Below the pieces are notes generated by a model that ran no database searches, was not told the DNA's origin, and worked only from the letters and a program-made list of their open reading frames with translations. A stretch of 64,000 nucleotides of DNA from the NCBI GenBank assembly GCA_041287495.1, contig JBEULE010000040.1, positions 62,001 to 126,000 on the forward strand. Direction: 5' to 3'. The position numbers were made by a program, and so were the translations under genes. This DNA is from JAOABC01 sp041287495. Lineage in GTDB: Bacteria; Aquificota; Aquificia; Aquificales; Hydrogenothermaceae. Shown one piece after another: positions 25,907 through 34,308 of this stretch (position 1 is the stretch's first letter; each line of letters opens with the position of its first letter).

Positions 25907-27145
25907 TTACTGTCCTATCAATCTATTAATAAGTCCTTTTACTTTTTCTTCTTTTCCAAGCTCTTTTGACACATCTATAAGATTGTGCAACATATTATCA
26001 TCAATAGGATTGATAGTTACAGCCTTGTAAAAGAATTTGAAAGCATCTTCTTTATTTCCGGCTATGTAGTTGATAACACCTAATATATTAAGTATTGGAG
26101 CACCTTTATAAACACTGTATATTTCGCTTATAGACTCCATTATCTCTCTTACTTTTCCTTCGGAAATGGATTTTTCAATACTGTCTATAAGGTTTTTTAT
26201 ACTGTTTATATCATCTGTTAAACTTTTTATCTCTTCTTTTGTAAATCCTTGGTCTTCTCTTAATAACTCTAATGCTCTGTCAAAAATTCCCATATTTAAG
26301 TATGTGTTAACAAGCTTTTTGATAGATATTTTATTGTGAAAAGATATAGCAGATTTTCTAAAATACTCTGAAGCGTTAAATAGGTCATAATAATCAGATA
26401 GAGTATCACCTATTAGATAGTAAGCTGTAGAAAGTGCAAGGTTTTCATTATTTGACCAGTTTAGGTGAGGAAAAAGCTCTTCTAATCTGTAAAGGGATAT
26501 ATTCTTTCTTAAAGAGTAGGAGTTATAAGATGTATCTACAAATGTATCTGTGTGTTTGTTTATTATAAAAGAAAATTTAGAAAGTTTCATTTTTAATGAT
26601 TTTACATTTTTCCAGATAAAGTCATAGATTTCGTAATCTTCAAAGTATTCATCAAATTTACCTAATTTTTCAAAAATGCTTTTTCTCGTTATTATCCCCC
26701 ACTCTGGTATATTTTTTTCTGGTTTTAAAACTCTTACTAATTCTATCTCCCTATCATAAATATCATCAAACTTTCTTACTATCTCAACACCATTTATATC
26801 TATAATCACCTCATTTGGATAGACAATATCTACATCTGGATTTTTCTCTATTACCTCTAAAATTTCTCCAACAAAATCAAAGTCAAGCTCACAGCTGTTT
26901 GATATCCAGATTATATAATCTCCATCGGAATTATCTATTATGGAGTTCCTTAAAACAGACTTATTATCACTGTTTATATTCAGATATTTTACAGGAATAC
27001 CTATATCTGATAAATTTATATCATTTTCTGTTCCTGAAAAAACTATTTCTGACAAACCATCTAAGTTATCCTGTATTGAAGATAGTAGGTCTTCATGGAA
27101 TTTCCCAGTTAAATCTGTTTTTACTATACCTAAGGTAATTTTCAT
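25907..27145 (-). CDS. GT2-like protein with C-terminal helical repeats
   Basis: A 412-residue cytoplasmic protein. Residues 1-200 look like a GT-A fold: TLGIVKTDLTG at the start, NSDGDYIIWISNS where GT2 enzymes have their Asp-x-Asp, and PEWGIITRKSIFEKLGKFDE late in the domain. The metal motif is degenerate, so catalysis is doubtful. From about 235 on, paired helices of TPR type follow (ASEYFRKSAIS; AGNKEDAFKFFYKAVTINP). I use ATG 27145, with GGGGGA ten bases upstream; ATGs at 27154 and 27163 are poorer. Divergent from the next glycosyltransferase gene. Confidence 0.65.
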   Translation of the reverse strand: MKITLGIVKTDLTGKFHEDLLSSIQDNLDGLSEIVFSGTENDINLSDIGIPVKYLNINSDNKSVLRNSIIDNSDGDYIIWISNSCELDFDFVGEILEVIEKNPDVDIVYPNEVIIDINGVEIVRKFDDIYDREIELVRVLKPEKNIPEWGIITRKSIFEKLGKFDEYFEDYEIYDFIWKNVKSLKMKLSKFSFIINKHTDTFVDTSYNSYSLRKNISLYRLEELFPHLNWSNNENLALSTAYYLIGDTLSDYYDLFNASEYFRKSAISFHNKISIKKLVNTYLNMGIFDRALELLREDQGFTKEEIKSLTDDINSIKNLIDSIEKSISEGKVREIMESISEIYSVYKGAPILNILGVINYIAGNKEDAFKFFYKAVTINPIDDNMLHNLIDVSKELGKEEKVKGLINRLIGQ

Positions 27146-27221
27146 AATTTTCATTTCCCCCATTTTATTAAATGTCGTAAAATACTACTATATTTTAATA
27201 GTGGATGTAAAGGGGTTTCAG

Positions 27222-28679
27222 ATGTTAGAGAAAGTATCTGCGTGTATAATAGCCAAAAATGAAGAAAAAAATCTGCCAAGATTACTAAAAAGTATAAAAG
27301 GTAAATTTAAGGAGATAATTTTGGTTGATACAGGGTCTACAGATAAAACTGTAGATATTGCAAAGGAATATGGTTGTAAAGTTTTCCATAGACAGTGGAA
27401 CGGTTTTGCAGATGCAAGAAACTATGCTGTTGAAAATGCTTCTGGTGAGTGGGTATGGCATTTTGATGCTGATACAGAACTTGAAGAAAGTGAATATCAA
27501 AGGTTCAAAACATTTTTCAATTTATTTAACAAAGATATTTATGAAGGAATTCAAACTGTTTATAAAAATATAGGGATAGATGGTAAGATAAAAGGGATTT
27601 CTACAACAGTCCATATCCATAAGAAAAAAGATAATATAAAGTGGATAGGAAAAGTCCATGAGAGAGTAGTAAACATGGATACATATACGATTTTGGTTCC
27701 AAATTTTCAAGTAAAAGTACTACATTATGGTTATAGCTTAGCGGATGTTCAGAAAGATAAAGCAAAAAGAAATTTAAAGCTTATATTTGATGAGATCAAA
27801 AGTGCCAAAGATAAAAACTCTTTTGATTACCTTGTAAATCTATTTTATGCTATACAATCTTACAATGCTTTGTCATTTATCGAAGAAAAAGATAAAAACC
27901 TTAAACGAGCTGCTAAGTATATAGAGAAGCTTTACAAAAATATAGACAAGTTTCAAAAAGAATCTATTTTCTTTAAACATTTCTTTGTTTATGCAGCAAC
28001 TGTTTATAAAAGTTTAAACAATTTAGAAAGAGCAACATTTTTTGTTGAAGAAGGGTTAAAAATAGATCCAAATTATCCGGATATTCTATACTTGAAAGCT
28101 GATATTTTTGAAACTAAAAAAGATTTAGAAAAAGCAGTTTCCTATTACATAGATTTTTTAAAATCCATAGATACTATTATAGAGCAAAATATATCCATAG
28201 TGTCAGATTATGTTGCATATTCAAAGTTTATTGCTACTCGAAAGTTGCCTGATTTAATAGAAAAAATGGACAATAAACAAAAAGTTATCGATGAGATAAG
28301 AAAAATCTGGAACCAGACAAGGGGTCTTCATATTGGTTTACTACTATATTCACTTGAAAAGAGTAATAATCCAAAAAAAGCTGAAGCTATATTAGAGAAA
28401 CTATCAAGGATTTACAGTGAAGATGATTATATCTTAAGTTTAAAAGGTTTAATATACAAAGAAAGAGGACTAATTGATAAAGCTATAGAGTTTATGAAAA
28501 AAGCTTTAGATATAAATCCTTTAAATCCTCAAGCTAATTTATTCTTTGCAGAAATTTTTGAAAAAGAAGGAAAGTTAGTAGAATCTATAAACTTCTATAA
28601 AACATATTTAGAAAGTGCCAAAGATATTGATATATACAATAAAGTTTTAAATCTGGCAAAAAAATTAACTAAAAACTAA
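27222..28679 (+). CDS. GT2 glycosyltransferase with TPR tail (SunS/WaaE-like)
   Basis: 485 residues. The N-terminal GT2 domain starts SACIIAKNEEKNLPRLL, has VDTGSTDKT for the nucleotide sugar and the metal motif WHFDADTE, the arrangement of SunS-like and WaaE-like transferases. TPR helices follow from about 220 to the end (LKAALEKAV-type pairs such as DKAIEFMKKALDINP). Start ATG 27222 has AAGGGG seven bases upstream; the open frame further left is spurious. It ends 58 bases before flagellin, and the flagellin sigma-28 -35 box overlaps its stop. Modification of flagellin is a plausible role from position only. Confidence 0.8.
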   Translation: MLEKVSACIIAKNEEKNLPRLLKSIKGKFKEIILVDTGSTDKTVDIAKEYGCKVFHRQWNGFADARNYAVENASGEWVWHFDADTELEESEYQRFKTFFNLFNKDIYEGIQTVYKNIGIDGKIKGISTTVHIHKKKDNIKWIGKVHERVVNMDTYTILVPNFQVKVLHYGYSLADVQKDKAKRNLKLIFDEIKSAKDKNSFDYLVNLFYAIQSYNALSFIEEKDKNLKRAAKYIEKLYKNIDKFQKESIFFKHFFVYAATVYKSLNNLERATFFVEEGLKIDPNYPDILYLKADIFETKKDLEKAVSYYIDFLKSIDTIIEQNISIVSDYVAYSKFIATRKLPDLIEKMDNKQKVIDEIRKIWNQTRGLHIGLLLYSLEKSNNPKKAEAILEKLSRIYSEDDYILSLKGLIYKERGLIDKAIEFMKKALDINPLNPQANLFFAEIFEKEGKLVESINFYKTYLESAKDIDIYNKVLNLAKKLTKN

Positions 28680-28703
28680 AAAATTCTAAAAAACTTACGA
28701 TAA
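28677..28703 (+). promoter_or_regulatory. Sigma-28 (FliA) promoter of flagellin
   Basis: TAAA at 28677-28680, 15 bases, TACGATAA at 28696-28703, then T: an excellent match to the flagellar TAAA-N15-GCCGATAA consensus. Start predicted near 28710, 28 bases before the ATG. The -35 overlaps the stop of the preceding glycosyltransferase gene. Confidence 0.9.
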
Positions 28704-28737
28704 TGAAATTGAAAAAAATATTTAGGAGGTAATTGAC

Positions 28738-29595
28738 ATGGCAATGAGAATTAACTACAACTACTCTTCAGACTTCACACTTGTGAATCTAAACAACACA
28801 GAGTTACAACAGAACAAATCTCTTGAGAGATTATCAACAGGTTACAGAATCAACAGAGCAGCAGATGATGCAGCTGGATATTTCATATCAAACCAGTTAA
28901 AAACCTATGCACTTTCACTACAACAGGGAACAAGAAACGCAAATGATGGTATCTCAATAGCTCAAATAGCTCAGGGTGCATTACAACAAGTTTACAACAT
29001 CTTAAACGACATAAAAACTAAAGCAATACAGGCCGCTAACTCTTCTGATAATACCTCAAGAGGACAGATCCAACAGGATATAAACATGCTTGTTGATGCA
29101 ATCAGTAAGATATTCAAAGACACTGAATTCAATGGTTTGAAAATTTTTTCAAGTGGAACTGCTCAAGTATTTACCATCCATTACGGTGGTAGAGTGGACC
29201 AAGAACTAGTAGTAACAACAGCAACTGCAGCAGCAACTGCCGGAACAGGTACTAACAATGCTTCTACTGTAACTATAGGAAATACTCTATATACTATAGA
29301 TGTTACATCACAAACTGCTGCAAATGCTACAGTTTCAGCTGTTGATGCGTTAATAAAAGCAGTAGACGATGTGGCTGCTAAGTTTGGTTCTTATCAGATA
29401 GAGCTTGAGAGAATAATTGCAAATAACGAGATTGCAAGAGTTAATACATCGGAAGCTGAAAGCAGAATAAGAAACGTAGATATGGCAAATGAGATGGCAA
29501 ACTTCACAAGGCTACAGATACTAATGCAGTCTGGTACGGCAATGCTTGCTCAAGCTAACGCTAAGAACCAACTCGTTTTACAGCTACTTAGATAA
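28738..29595 (+). CDS. fliC: Flagellin
   Basis: Filament subunit, secreted through the flagellar export gate. 285 residues: conserved D0/D1 N-region (LNNTELQQNKSLERLSTG, INRAADDAAGYFISNQL), a short variable middle rich in Thr/Ala (about 150-200), and the conserved C-region (RIRNVDMANEMANFTRLQIL; ANAKNQLVLQLLR). AGGAGGT lies seven bases before ATG 28738. The only flagellin in the window, and short for the family because the outer D2/D3 domains are missing. Serines and threonines of the middle are possible glycosylation sites. Confidence 0.95.
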   Translation: MAMRINYNYSSDFTLVNLNNTELQQNKSLERLSTGYRINRAADDAAGYFISNQLKTYALSLQQGTRNANDGISIAQIAQGALQQVYNILNDIKTKAIQAANSSDNTSRGQIQQDINMLVDAISKIFKDTEFNGLKIFSSGTAQVFTIHYGGRVDQELVVTTATAAATAGTGTNNASTVTIGNTLYTIDVTSQTAANATVSAVDALIKAVDDVAAKFGSYQIELERIIANNEIARVNTSEAESRIRNVDMANEMANFTRLQILMQSGTAMLAQANAKNQLVLQLLR

Positions 29596-29627
29596 TTTGA
29601 CTTTCCAGTTAATTTGGTTTATATTTA

Positions 29628-29650
29628 AAGGGAGGTTTAAATCCTCCCTT
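29628..29650 (+). terminator. Hairpin after flagellin
   Basis: AAGGGAGG-TTTAAAT-CCTCCCTT is a perfect 8-bp stem, 33 bases after the flagellin stop. The T-run after it is poor (ATTAAG), so it may act as a 3' stabiliser or partial terminator that sets a high flagellin to flaG-fliD ratio. Confidence 0.65.
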
Positions 29651-29679
29651 ATTAAGTTGAAACATAAGAGGCGTGAGTC

Positions 29680-30033
29680 ATGAAGATAGATAGCTTAAAT
29701 CCTACTTATATAGATGAAATTATAAGAATTTCTGGTTCTCAAAATCAGCCTCAAAATATAAATATTCAAAATCAAAAATCAGATGTTATGAATAGAGATG
29801 TTTTGAAAGATCCTCAAGAGCTTAAAAAGTTAATGGATGAACTAAAATCAAAATTATCATATCTGAATAGTCAATTAAAGATAGAGTTGGATAACGAGAT
29901 AAAGGAACCAATTGTTAAAATAATAGATATAAATACAAATCAGGTCATTAGGCAGATACCTCCGGATTATATAGTGAACATAATAAAAAACATAAATAAA
30001 TTGTTAGGTGTTTTATTTGAAGAAAAAGTTTAA
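29680..30033 (+). CDS. flaG: FlaG family flagellar protein
   Basis: 117 residues with the FlaG core at the C-terminus: LKIELDNEIKEPIVKIIDI and VIRQIPPDYIVNIIKNINKLLG. FlaG proteins affect filament length or cap assembly. It sits between flagellin and fliD, as in many flagellated bacteria. The Asn/Gln-rich N-terminal 45 residues look disordered. The ribosome site before ATG 29680 is weak. Confidence 0.85.
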   Translation: MKIDSLNPTYIDEIIRISGSQNQPQNINIQNQKSDVMNRDVLKDPQELKKLMDELKSKLSYLNSQLKIELDNEIKEPIVKIIDINTNQVIRQIPPDYIVNIIKNINKLLGVLFEEKV

Positions 30034-30057
30034 AATTTTAAAGGAAGGTAGATAGCT

Positions 30058-31374
30058 ATGGCAGGAGAATTTAGTATAACCGGGTTAGGTGGAACATTTG
30101 ATTACAGCTCTATACTTCAACAGATGCAGGCTCTGAAAAGTCAGCAGATATATATGGCTCAAGCTAATCAGCAAAAGCTACAGGATAAGAAAAATGTTAT
30201 TTCTGAAATAAACAATATTTTAAAGAATATTTTGAATGATGTAAGTAAATTTACAGATTTAAATACTCTGAATGCTAAAACTGCCATAGTATCTGATAGT
30301 TCAATTTTATCTGTAAATATCACAGATCCATTGAAAGCTCAACCTGGTGTGTACGATATCAATGTAGTACAACTTGCTCAAGCTGATTTTTATGCATCTA
30401 ATAACTCTTTTAGCAATAAAGATACATCTATACCTGGATTAGGTTCTGGAACATTAAAGATAACTTATAAAGGATCAGATTATAACATTGTATATGACTC
30501 TACATATTCTTTGCAAGCTGTTGCTGACGAGATAAATAAGGTGGCTCAGACTCATAATGGAGATTTCAGAGCCTCTATTGTTAATATAGGAACAGCTACT
30601 AATCCGCAGTATAAGTTAGTAATAGTAGGAACAAAGACCGGTGCTGAGAATGCTATTATAATCAATTCTGACTCTGGCGGTTTATTAAATATTTTGGGAG
30701 GTATGCAACATTTAAGACAAGCTCAGAATGCAACAATACAGATAAATGGCTTACAGGTTGATAGTTCTACAAATCAGTTTAATGATGTTTTAGAAGGTGT
30801 ATCCTTTACTGCTACGAAGGTTGGATCTGCAACATTAGAGATTAAGCAAGACACAAAACCTTTGAAGGACACTCTTGCTGATTTTGTAAATCAGTATAAC
30901 TCTCTTGTAGATAAACTCAATACAGAAACAGGTAAGAATGGTAGATTATCCGGGGAGTATTCTTTAAATCAGATTAAAAATAGTATCCTAAACTCTTTAA
31001 CAGATCTTTTAGTTGGTGGTGTATTAAGTTTTGACAGAACTACCGGACATATATCTTTAAATTCATCTGTTTTAGATAACAAGCTTTCCACAAATCCTTC
31101 TGATATTACTTCCAAACTGTCTAATGTAAAAAATAGTTTGTATAACTATTTATTACAGACTACTACAGCTGGTGGACCATTAGACAATATGATAAAATCT
31201 TATGACAAACAGATATCTTCTTTACAAAGTTATATAGACCAGATGACTGCAAGAGTCAATCAAGAGATAGAAACTCTTAAAAATCAGTTTATCTACATGA
31301 CTAATTTGCAAGCTCAGTATAACTCTCTAAGTACGAGGATACAGCAAACTTTCGGATTAAACAATAAACAATAG
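30058..31374 (+). CDS. fliD: Flagellar filament cap protein
   Basis: Forms the cap that folds flagellin at the filament tip. 438 residues: N-terminal FITGLGGTFDYSSILQQM-type HAP2 start, central Ser/Thr/Asn-rich domains, and a C-terminal coiled coil (QISSLQSYIDQMTARVNQEIETLKNQF) that stays in the distal filament. AAGGAAGG precedes ATG 30058. Middle gene of flaG-fliD-fliS. Confidence 0.93.
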   Translation: MAGEFSITGLGGTFDYSSILQQMQALKSQQIYMAQANQQKLQDKKNVISEINNILKNILNDVSKFTDLNTLNAKTAIVSDSSILSVNITDPLKAQPGVYDINVVQLAQADFYASNNSFSNKDTSIPGLGSGTLKITYKGSDYNIVYDSTYSLQAVADEINKVAQTHNGDFRASIVNIGTATNPQYKLVIVGTKTGAENAIIINSDSGGLLNILGGMQHLRQAQNATIQINGLQVDSSTNQFNDVLEGVSFTATKVGSATLEIKQDTKPLKDTLADFVNQYNSLVDKLNTETGKNGRLSGEYSLNQIKNSILNSLTDLLVGGVLSFDRTTGHISLNSSVLDNKLSTNPSDITSKLSNVKNSLYNYLLQTTTAGGPLDNMIKSYDKQISSLQSYIDQMTARVNQEIETLKNQFIYMTNLQAQYNSLSTRIQQTFGLNNKQ

Positions 31375-31390
31375 TAAAGAGGAGTAAGGG

Positions 31391-31750
31391 ATGACAAATC
31401 CTTATGAAACTTATCTAAAAACCGGTCTTGAGACTATGCCACTTCCAAAGGTTATATCAAGTGGATATGAAAGGATTATTTTAGAGTTAAAATCTGCCAT
31501 AGAAGATATAAAAAAAGGGGATACAAAAGGTAAGCTTGATCACATACATAGAGCTTTGGAGATTTTAAGAGTATTAAGGTTAGGTCTTGATTTTGAAAAA
31601 GGTGGAGAGATTGCTGTAAATCTTGATAATATTTACGAATTTTTAGAGAGACATATATCACTTGGAAATCTTAAAAATGATGAAAAAATCTTAAATGAAG
31701 CCATAAAAATCTTAGATACCGTTAAATCTGGATGGGATGAGATATCTTGA
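31391..31750 (+). CDS. fliS: Flagellin chaperone FliS
   Basis: Cytoplasmic chaperone that keeps flagellin unfolded for export. 119 residues, four-helix FliS fold beginning NPYETYLKTGLET, the usual NxYxxxxI-type start, and with KLDHIHRALEILRVLRLGLD in the middle. GAGGAG before ATG 31391. Overlaps the next gene by four bases. Confidence 0.92.
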   Translation: MTNPYETYLKTGLETMPLPKVISSGYERIILELKSAIEDIKKGDTKGKLDHIHRALEILRVLRLGLDFEKGGEIAVNLDNIYEFLERHISLGNLKNDEKILNEAIKILDTVKSGWDEIS

Positions 31751-32040
31751 ACTTTGACGATATTATCCAGCAGATAGATTCCGTCATATTGATTTTGAGT
31801 AATCAAGATGGTTTAGATTTTGCTGATTTGGAATCTATATATAATATCCTCGATAAATTTGATTACCAAAATTTGAGCAAAACAGAAGCTGAAACTCTTT
31901 TAGATAAAATATCTGCTATAAACTCTTTGATTGAAAGTAAAAAAACAGAGATGCTAAATAAATTAGAGAATAAAAACAAAGAATTAGAACTACTCAATGA
32001 TATTAAAAGAAATATTCGAGAGCTTATTAATATTAGTTAA
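31747..32040 (+). CDS. Small helical protein in the fliT position
   Basis: 97 residues, all helical, with a Lys/Glu-rich C-terminal coiled coil (MLNKLENKNKELELLNDIKR). TTG start at 31747 overlaps the fliS stop, which implies coupled translation. Position after fliS and overall shape suggest a FliT-type export chaperone for FliD, but I cannot see FliT-specific residues. The end overlaps the convergent TPR gene by eight bases. Confidence 0.55.
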   Translation: MNFDDIIQQIDSVILILSNQDGLDFADLESIYNILDKFDYQNLSKTEAETLLDKISAINSLIESKKTEMLNKLENKNKELELLNDIKRNIRELINIS

Positions 32041-33643
32041 ATATAGATTCAAACAGCTTATCTGCAAGCTGACTATCTAACTGTCTCAACTCTTTGTAAT
32101 ACTTTATAGCTGTATCTTTATCTCCGGAATAGCTGTATATAAGACCAAGTAGATATACTACCTCTGACTTTTCTCTATCTATATACATCTCATAGGCTTT
32201 CTTTAGATAATCTTTAGCTTGGTTGTAATTTCCTGTTTCATACAGAATTTTTCCTAAGAGAAGGTAAGCTTCTTTAAACTCTGGGTTAAATTTTATAGCA
32301 TTTTTTAAGTTTTCTATGGCAGACTCTTTATGGTCTTCCATTAATGCTAAATTATAATAAGATAGAGATAGATTATATGCTACTTTTTTATCTTTAAGGT
32401 CGGCTTTTTTATAGTTTTCTATTGCAGATTTATAATCTTCCATTTTGAAATATGCATTTGCCATATTGTAATATGCAGATTTATTTTCAGGATTTAGTGA
32501 TACAACCTTTTTATAATTTTCTATTGCCTGTTTATAATAGCTTATACTTTTATAAATATCTCCCAATTGATAATAAACATTACCTAAGTTGTAATAAGCA
32601 TCTACAAATTTATCATCTCTTTTGATTGCTTCATTAAAATATTTTATAGCTTTATCATAATCTTTAAGCGAGAAATATAAAATGCCGAGATTATTTAGTG
32701 CTTCCTTATCAAAAGGATCTAACTTTAAAGCATTTAAGAAAGAGTTCTTAGCATCTTCTAATCTTCCTTGGTTTAAATATAGAATACCAAGTTTATTGAA
32801 TACGGAAGGAGATGGATTTTCTTTTGCGGCTTTTAGAAGTTCTGACTCAGTTTCTAAATTAACAGTCGTTGTTGAAACTGGTTTATCAATATTTATTATC
32901 TCTTTTTTGTAGTTAGTAGAAAGTTTTGGTATATTTTTCTCTACATCTGTAATTTTATGTTTTGTATGGGTTGATACTCTTTCTTTCTTCTTAACTACTA
33001 TTTCCTCTTTACCACCTAATCTATTTTGTTTTAGTTCTGCAAGAATTTCAGAAGCTTTTAAAGATATATCTCTATCTTTTGAGTCTTTTAGATTCTCTAA
33101 AATTTTCTTTGCTGTTTCTGTTTTAGTGTTGGTTTTAATATAGCTTTGGGCTACTATTAATTGATAATTTTCTGGAAGCAAGCTTATATCTATATTTAGA
33201 CCTGCTATATCTTCATATCTTCCCTTTGATACACTAAACTCAAAGAAATGCTTAACAGCGTCATTAAACTTTGGGTTACTAACAATGGCTTTTTTCAGAT
33301 TTTCTATATAACCTTCTTCATCTGAATTTTTTTTCTCAATATCTGCTAAAACATAATAAGTTAAAGCTTTTAACTCTCTGTCTTTTATATAGTTTAAAGA
33401 TTTTAATAGATACTCTTTTGCTTTGTTAAAATTACCTGTTTTATAGTAGATAAAACCTAAATTAGATAATGCTACCGAGTTTGATGGATCTTCTTTTAAA
33501 GCTTCTTCAAAAGAGGATATAGCTTTGTCATAGTTACCAATTTTATAATAATTTATACCTTCTGATATTTTATCGTTTACAGATCCAAAAGTTACAGAGC
33601 TCAAAACCGTCAATGTTAAGATAGATTGTTTTATTCTTTTCAT
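32033..33643 (-). CDS. Exported TPR protein
   Basis: 536 residues with a signal peptide (first about 20 residues, ending SSVTFGS) and at least ten TPR units, many near consensus (GNYDKAISSFEEALKEDP; GRLEDAKNSFLNALKLDP; KDYDKAIKYFNEAIKRD). A Lys/Thr-rich linker at about 210-260 separates two TPR blocks. Likely a periplasmic scaffold. It lies within the flagellar locus, convergent with the fliT-like gene and next to the coiled-coil membrane gene and flgL, but no flagellar function can be assigned from sequence. Confidence 0.8.
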   Translation of the reverse strand: MKRIKQSILTLTVLSSVTFGSVNDKISEGINYYKIGNYDKAISSFEEALKEDPSNSVALSNLGFIYYKTGNFNKAKEYLLKSLNYIKDRELKALTYYVLADIEKKNSDEEGYIENLKKAIVSNPKFNDAVKHFFEFSVSKGRYEDIAGLNIDISLLPENYQLIVAQSYIKTNTKTETAKKILENLKDSKDRDISLKASEILAELKQNRLGGKEEIVVKKKERVSTHTKHKITDVEKNIPKLSTNYKKEIINIDKPVSTTTVNLETESELLKAAKENPSPSVFNKLGILYLNQGRLEDAKNSFLNALKLDPFDKEALNNLGILYFSLKDYDKAIKYFNEAIKRDDKFVDAYYNLGNVYYQLGDIYKSISYYKQAIENYKKVVSLNPENKSAYYNMANAYFKMEDYKSAIENYKKADLKDKKVAYNLSLSYYNLALMEDHKESAIENLKNAIKFNPEFKEAYLLLGKILYETGNYNQAKDYLKKAYEMYIDREKSEVVYLLGLIYSYSGDKDTAIKYYKELRQLDSQLADKLFESIFN

Positions 33644-33691
33644 AAAATTCCTCCATATGTCGAAAATACTTAATTATTATATCTCAAAATT

Positions 33692-34243
33692 TTATTTTTC
33701 TTGTTTATATTCCTCTAAAATATTCTTTAAAGCTGTTGCCAATTTCGGATCATCCTTTACTCTTTCTAAAAGGAATTTTATCGTTTCTCTTTTATTTTCT
33801 TCTATCTCGTTAGAGATGTTATCTATTTTACCTTCTATTTTCATGGCTTCTTTTTTATATTTAGCAAGTAGTATCATAAATACTAAGAATATTGCAAATA
33901 TTGTATATTGCATAATATTTTGAAGTAGTAACTGTTTACTTATCTGCTTTTCAAGATCATCTACTTTCAAGTTGAGGTCTTTTTGGTTCTGTATTATTAA
34001 ATCAAGTTTTTGATTTATATCCTTAGGTATATCTACCTTTGTAGAATGATGCCCCTGTGAAAGTGTTTCAAGTATATATTTTTGATTTTTTTCAATCTCA
34101 GAGAGTCTTAATTTTAGTCTGTTTATCTCCTCTCTGCTTACTTCTTGTTTTACTATCCTTGATTCAACTACTAAACCTTCTTCCCCAAAGGAGAAAAAAG
34201 CTGTTGTTAATATGGTTATTAAATAAAAAAATATACTTCTCAT
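33692..34243 (-). CDS. Coiled-coil membrane protein, unknown function
   Basis: 183 residues: a signal sequence or first membrane helix (1-19, FFSFGEE), a periplasmic coiled coil (about 35-100; VDIPKDINQKLDLIIQNQKD), a transmembrane helix (about 109-127; TIFAIFLVFMILLAKY), and a charged cytoplasmic tail. Not recognised as a known flagellar component. It is 48 bases upstream of the TPR gene and 65 downstream of flgL in the same direction, so these may form one transcription unit. Confidence 0.7.
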   Translation of the reverse strand: MRSIFFYLITILTTAFFSFGEEGLVVESRIVKQEVSREEINRLKLRLSEIEKNQKYILETLSQGHHSTKVDIPKDINQKLDLIIQNQKDLNLKVDDLEKQISKQLLLQNIMQYTIFAIFLVFMILLAKYKKEAMKIEGKIDNISNEIEENKRETIKFLLERVKDDPKLATALKNILEEYKQEK

Positions 34244-34308
34244 TTTGCCTTTTATAATTCTTAATCAATGAGAAAATTTTACCATAAAAAGAAAAAATAA
34301 ACTACTGA

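Noticed and set aside
26940..27221. Upstream extension of the GT2-TPR reading frame
   Set aside because: It lies antisense within the neighbouring gene, and the GT2 fold begins just after ATG 27222, which has a good ribosome site.
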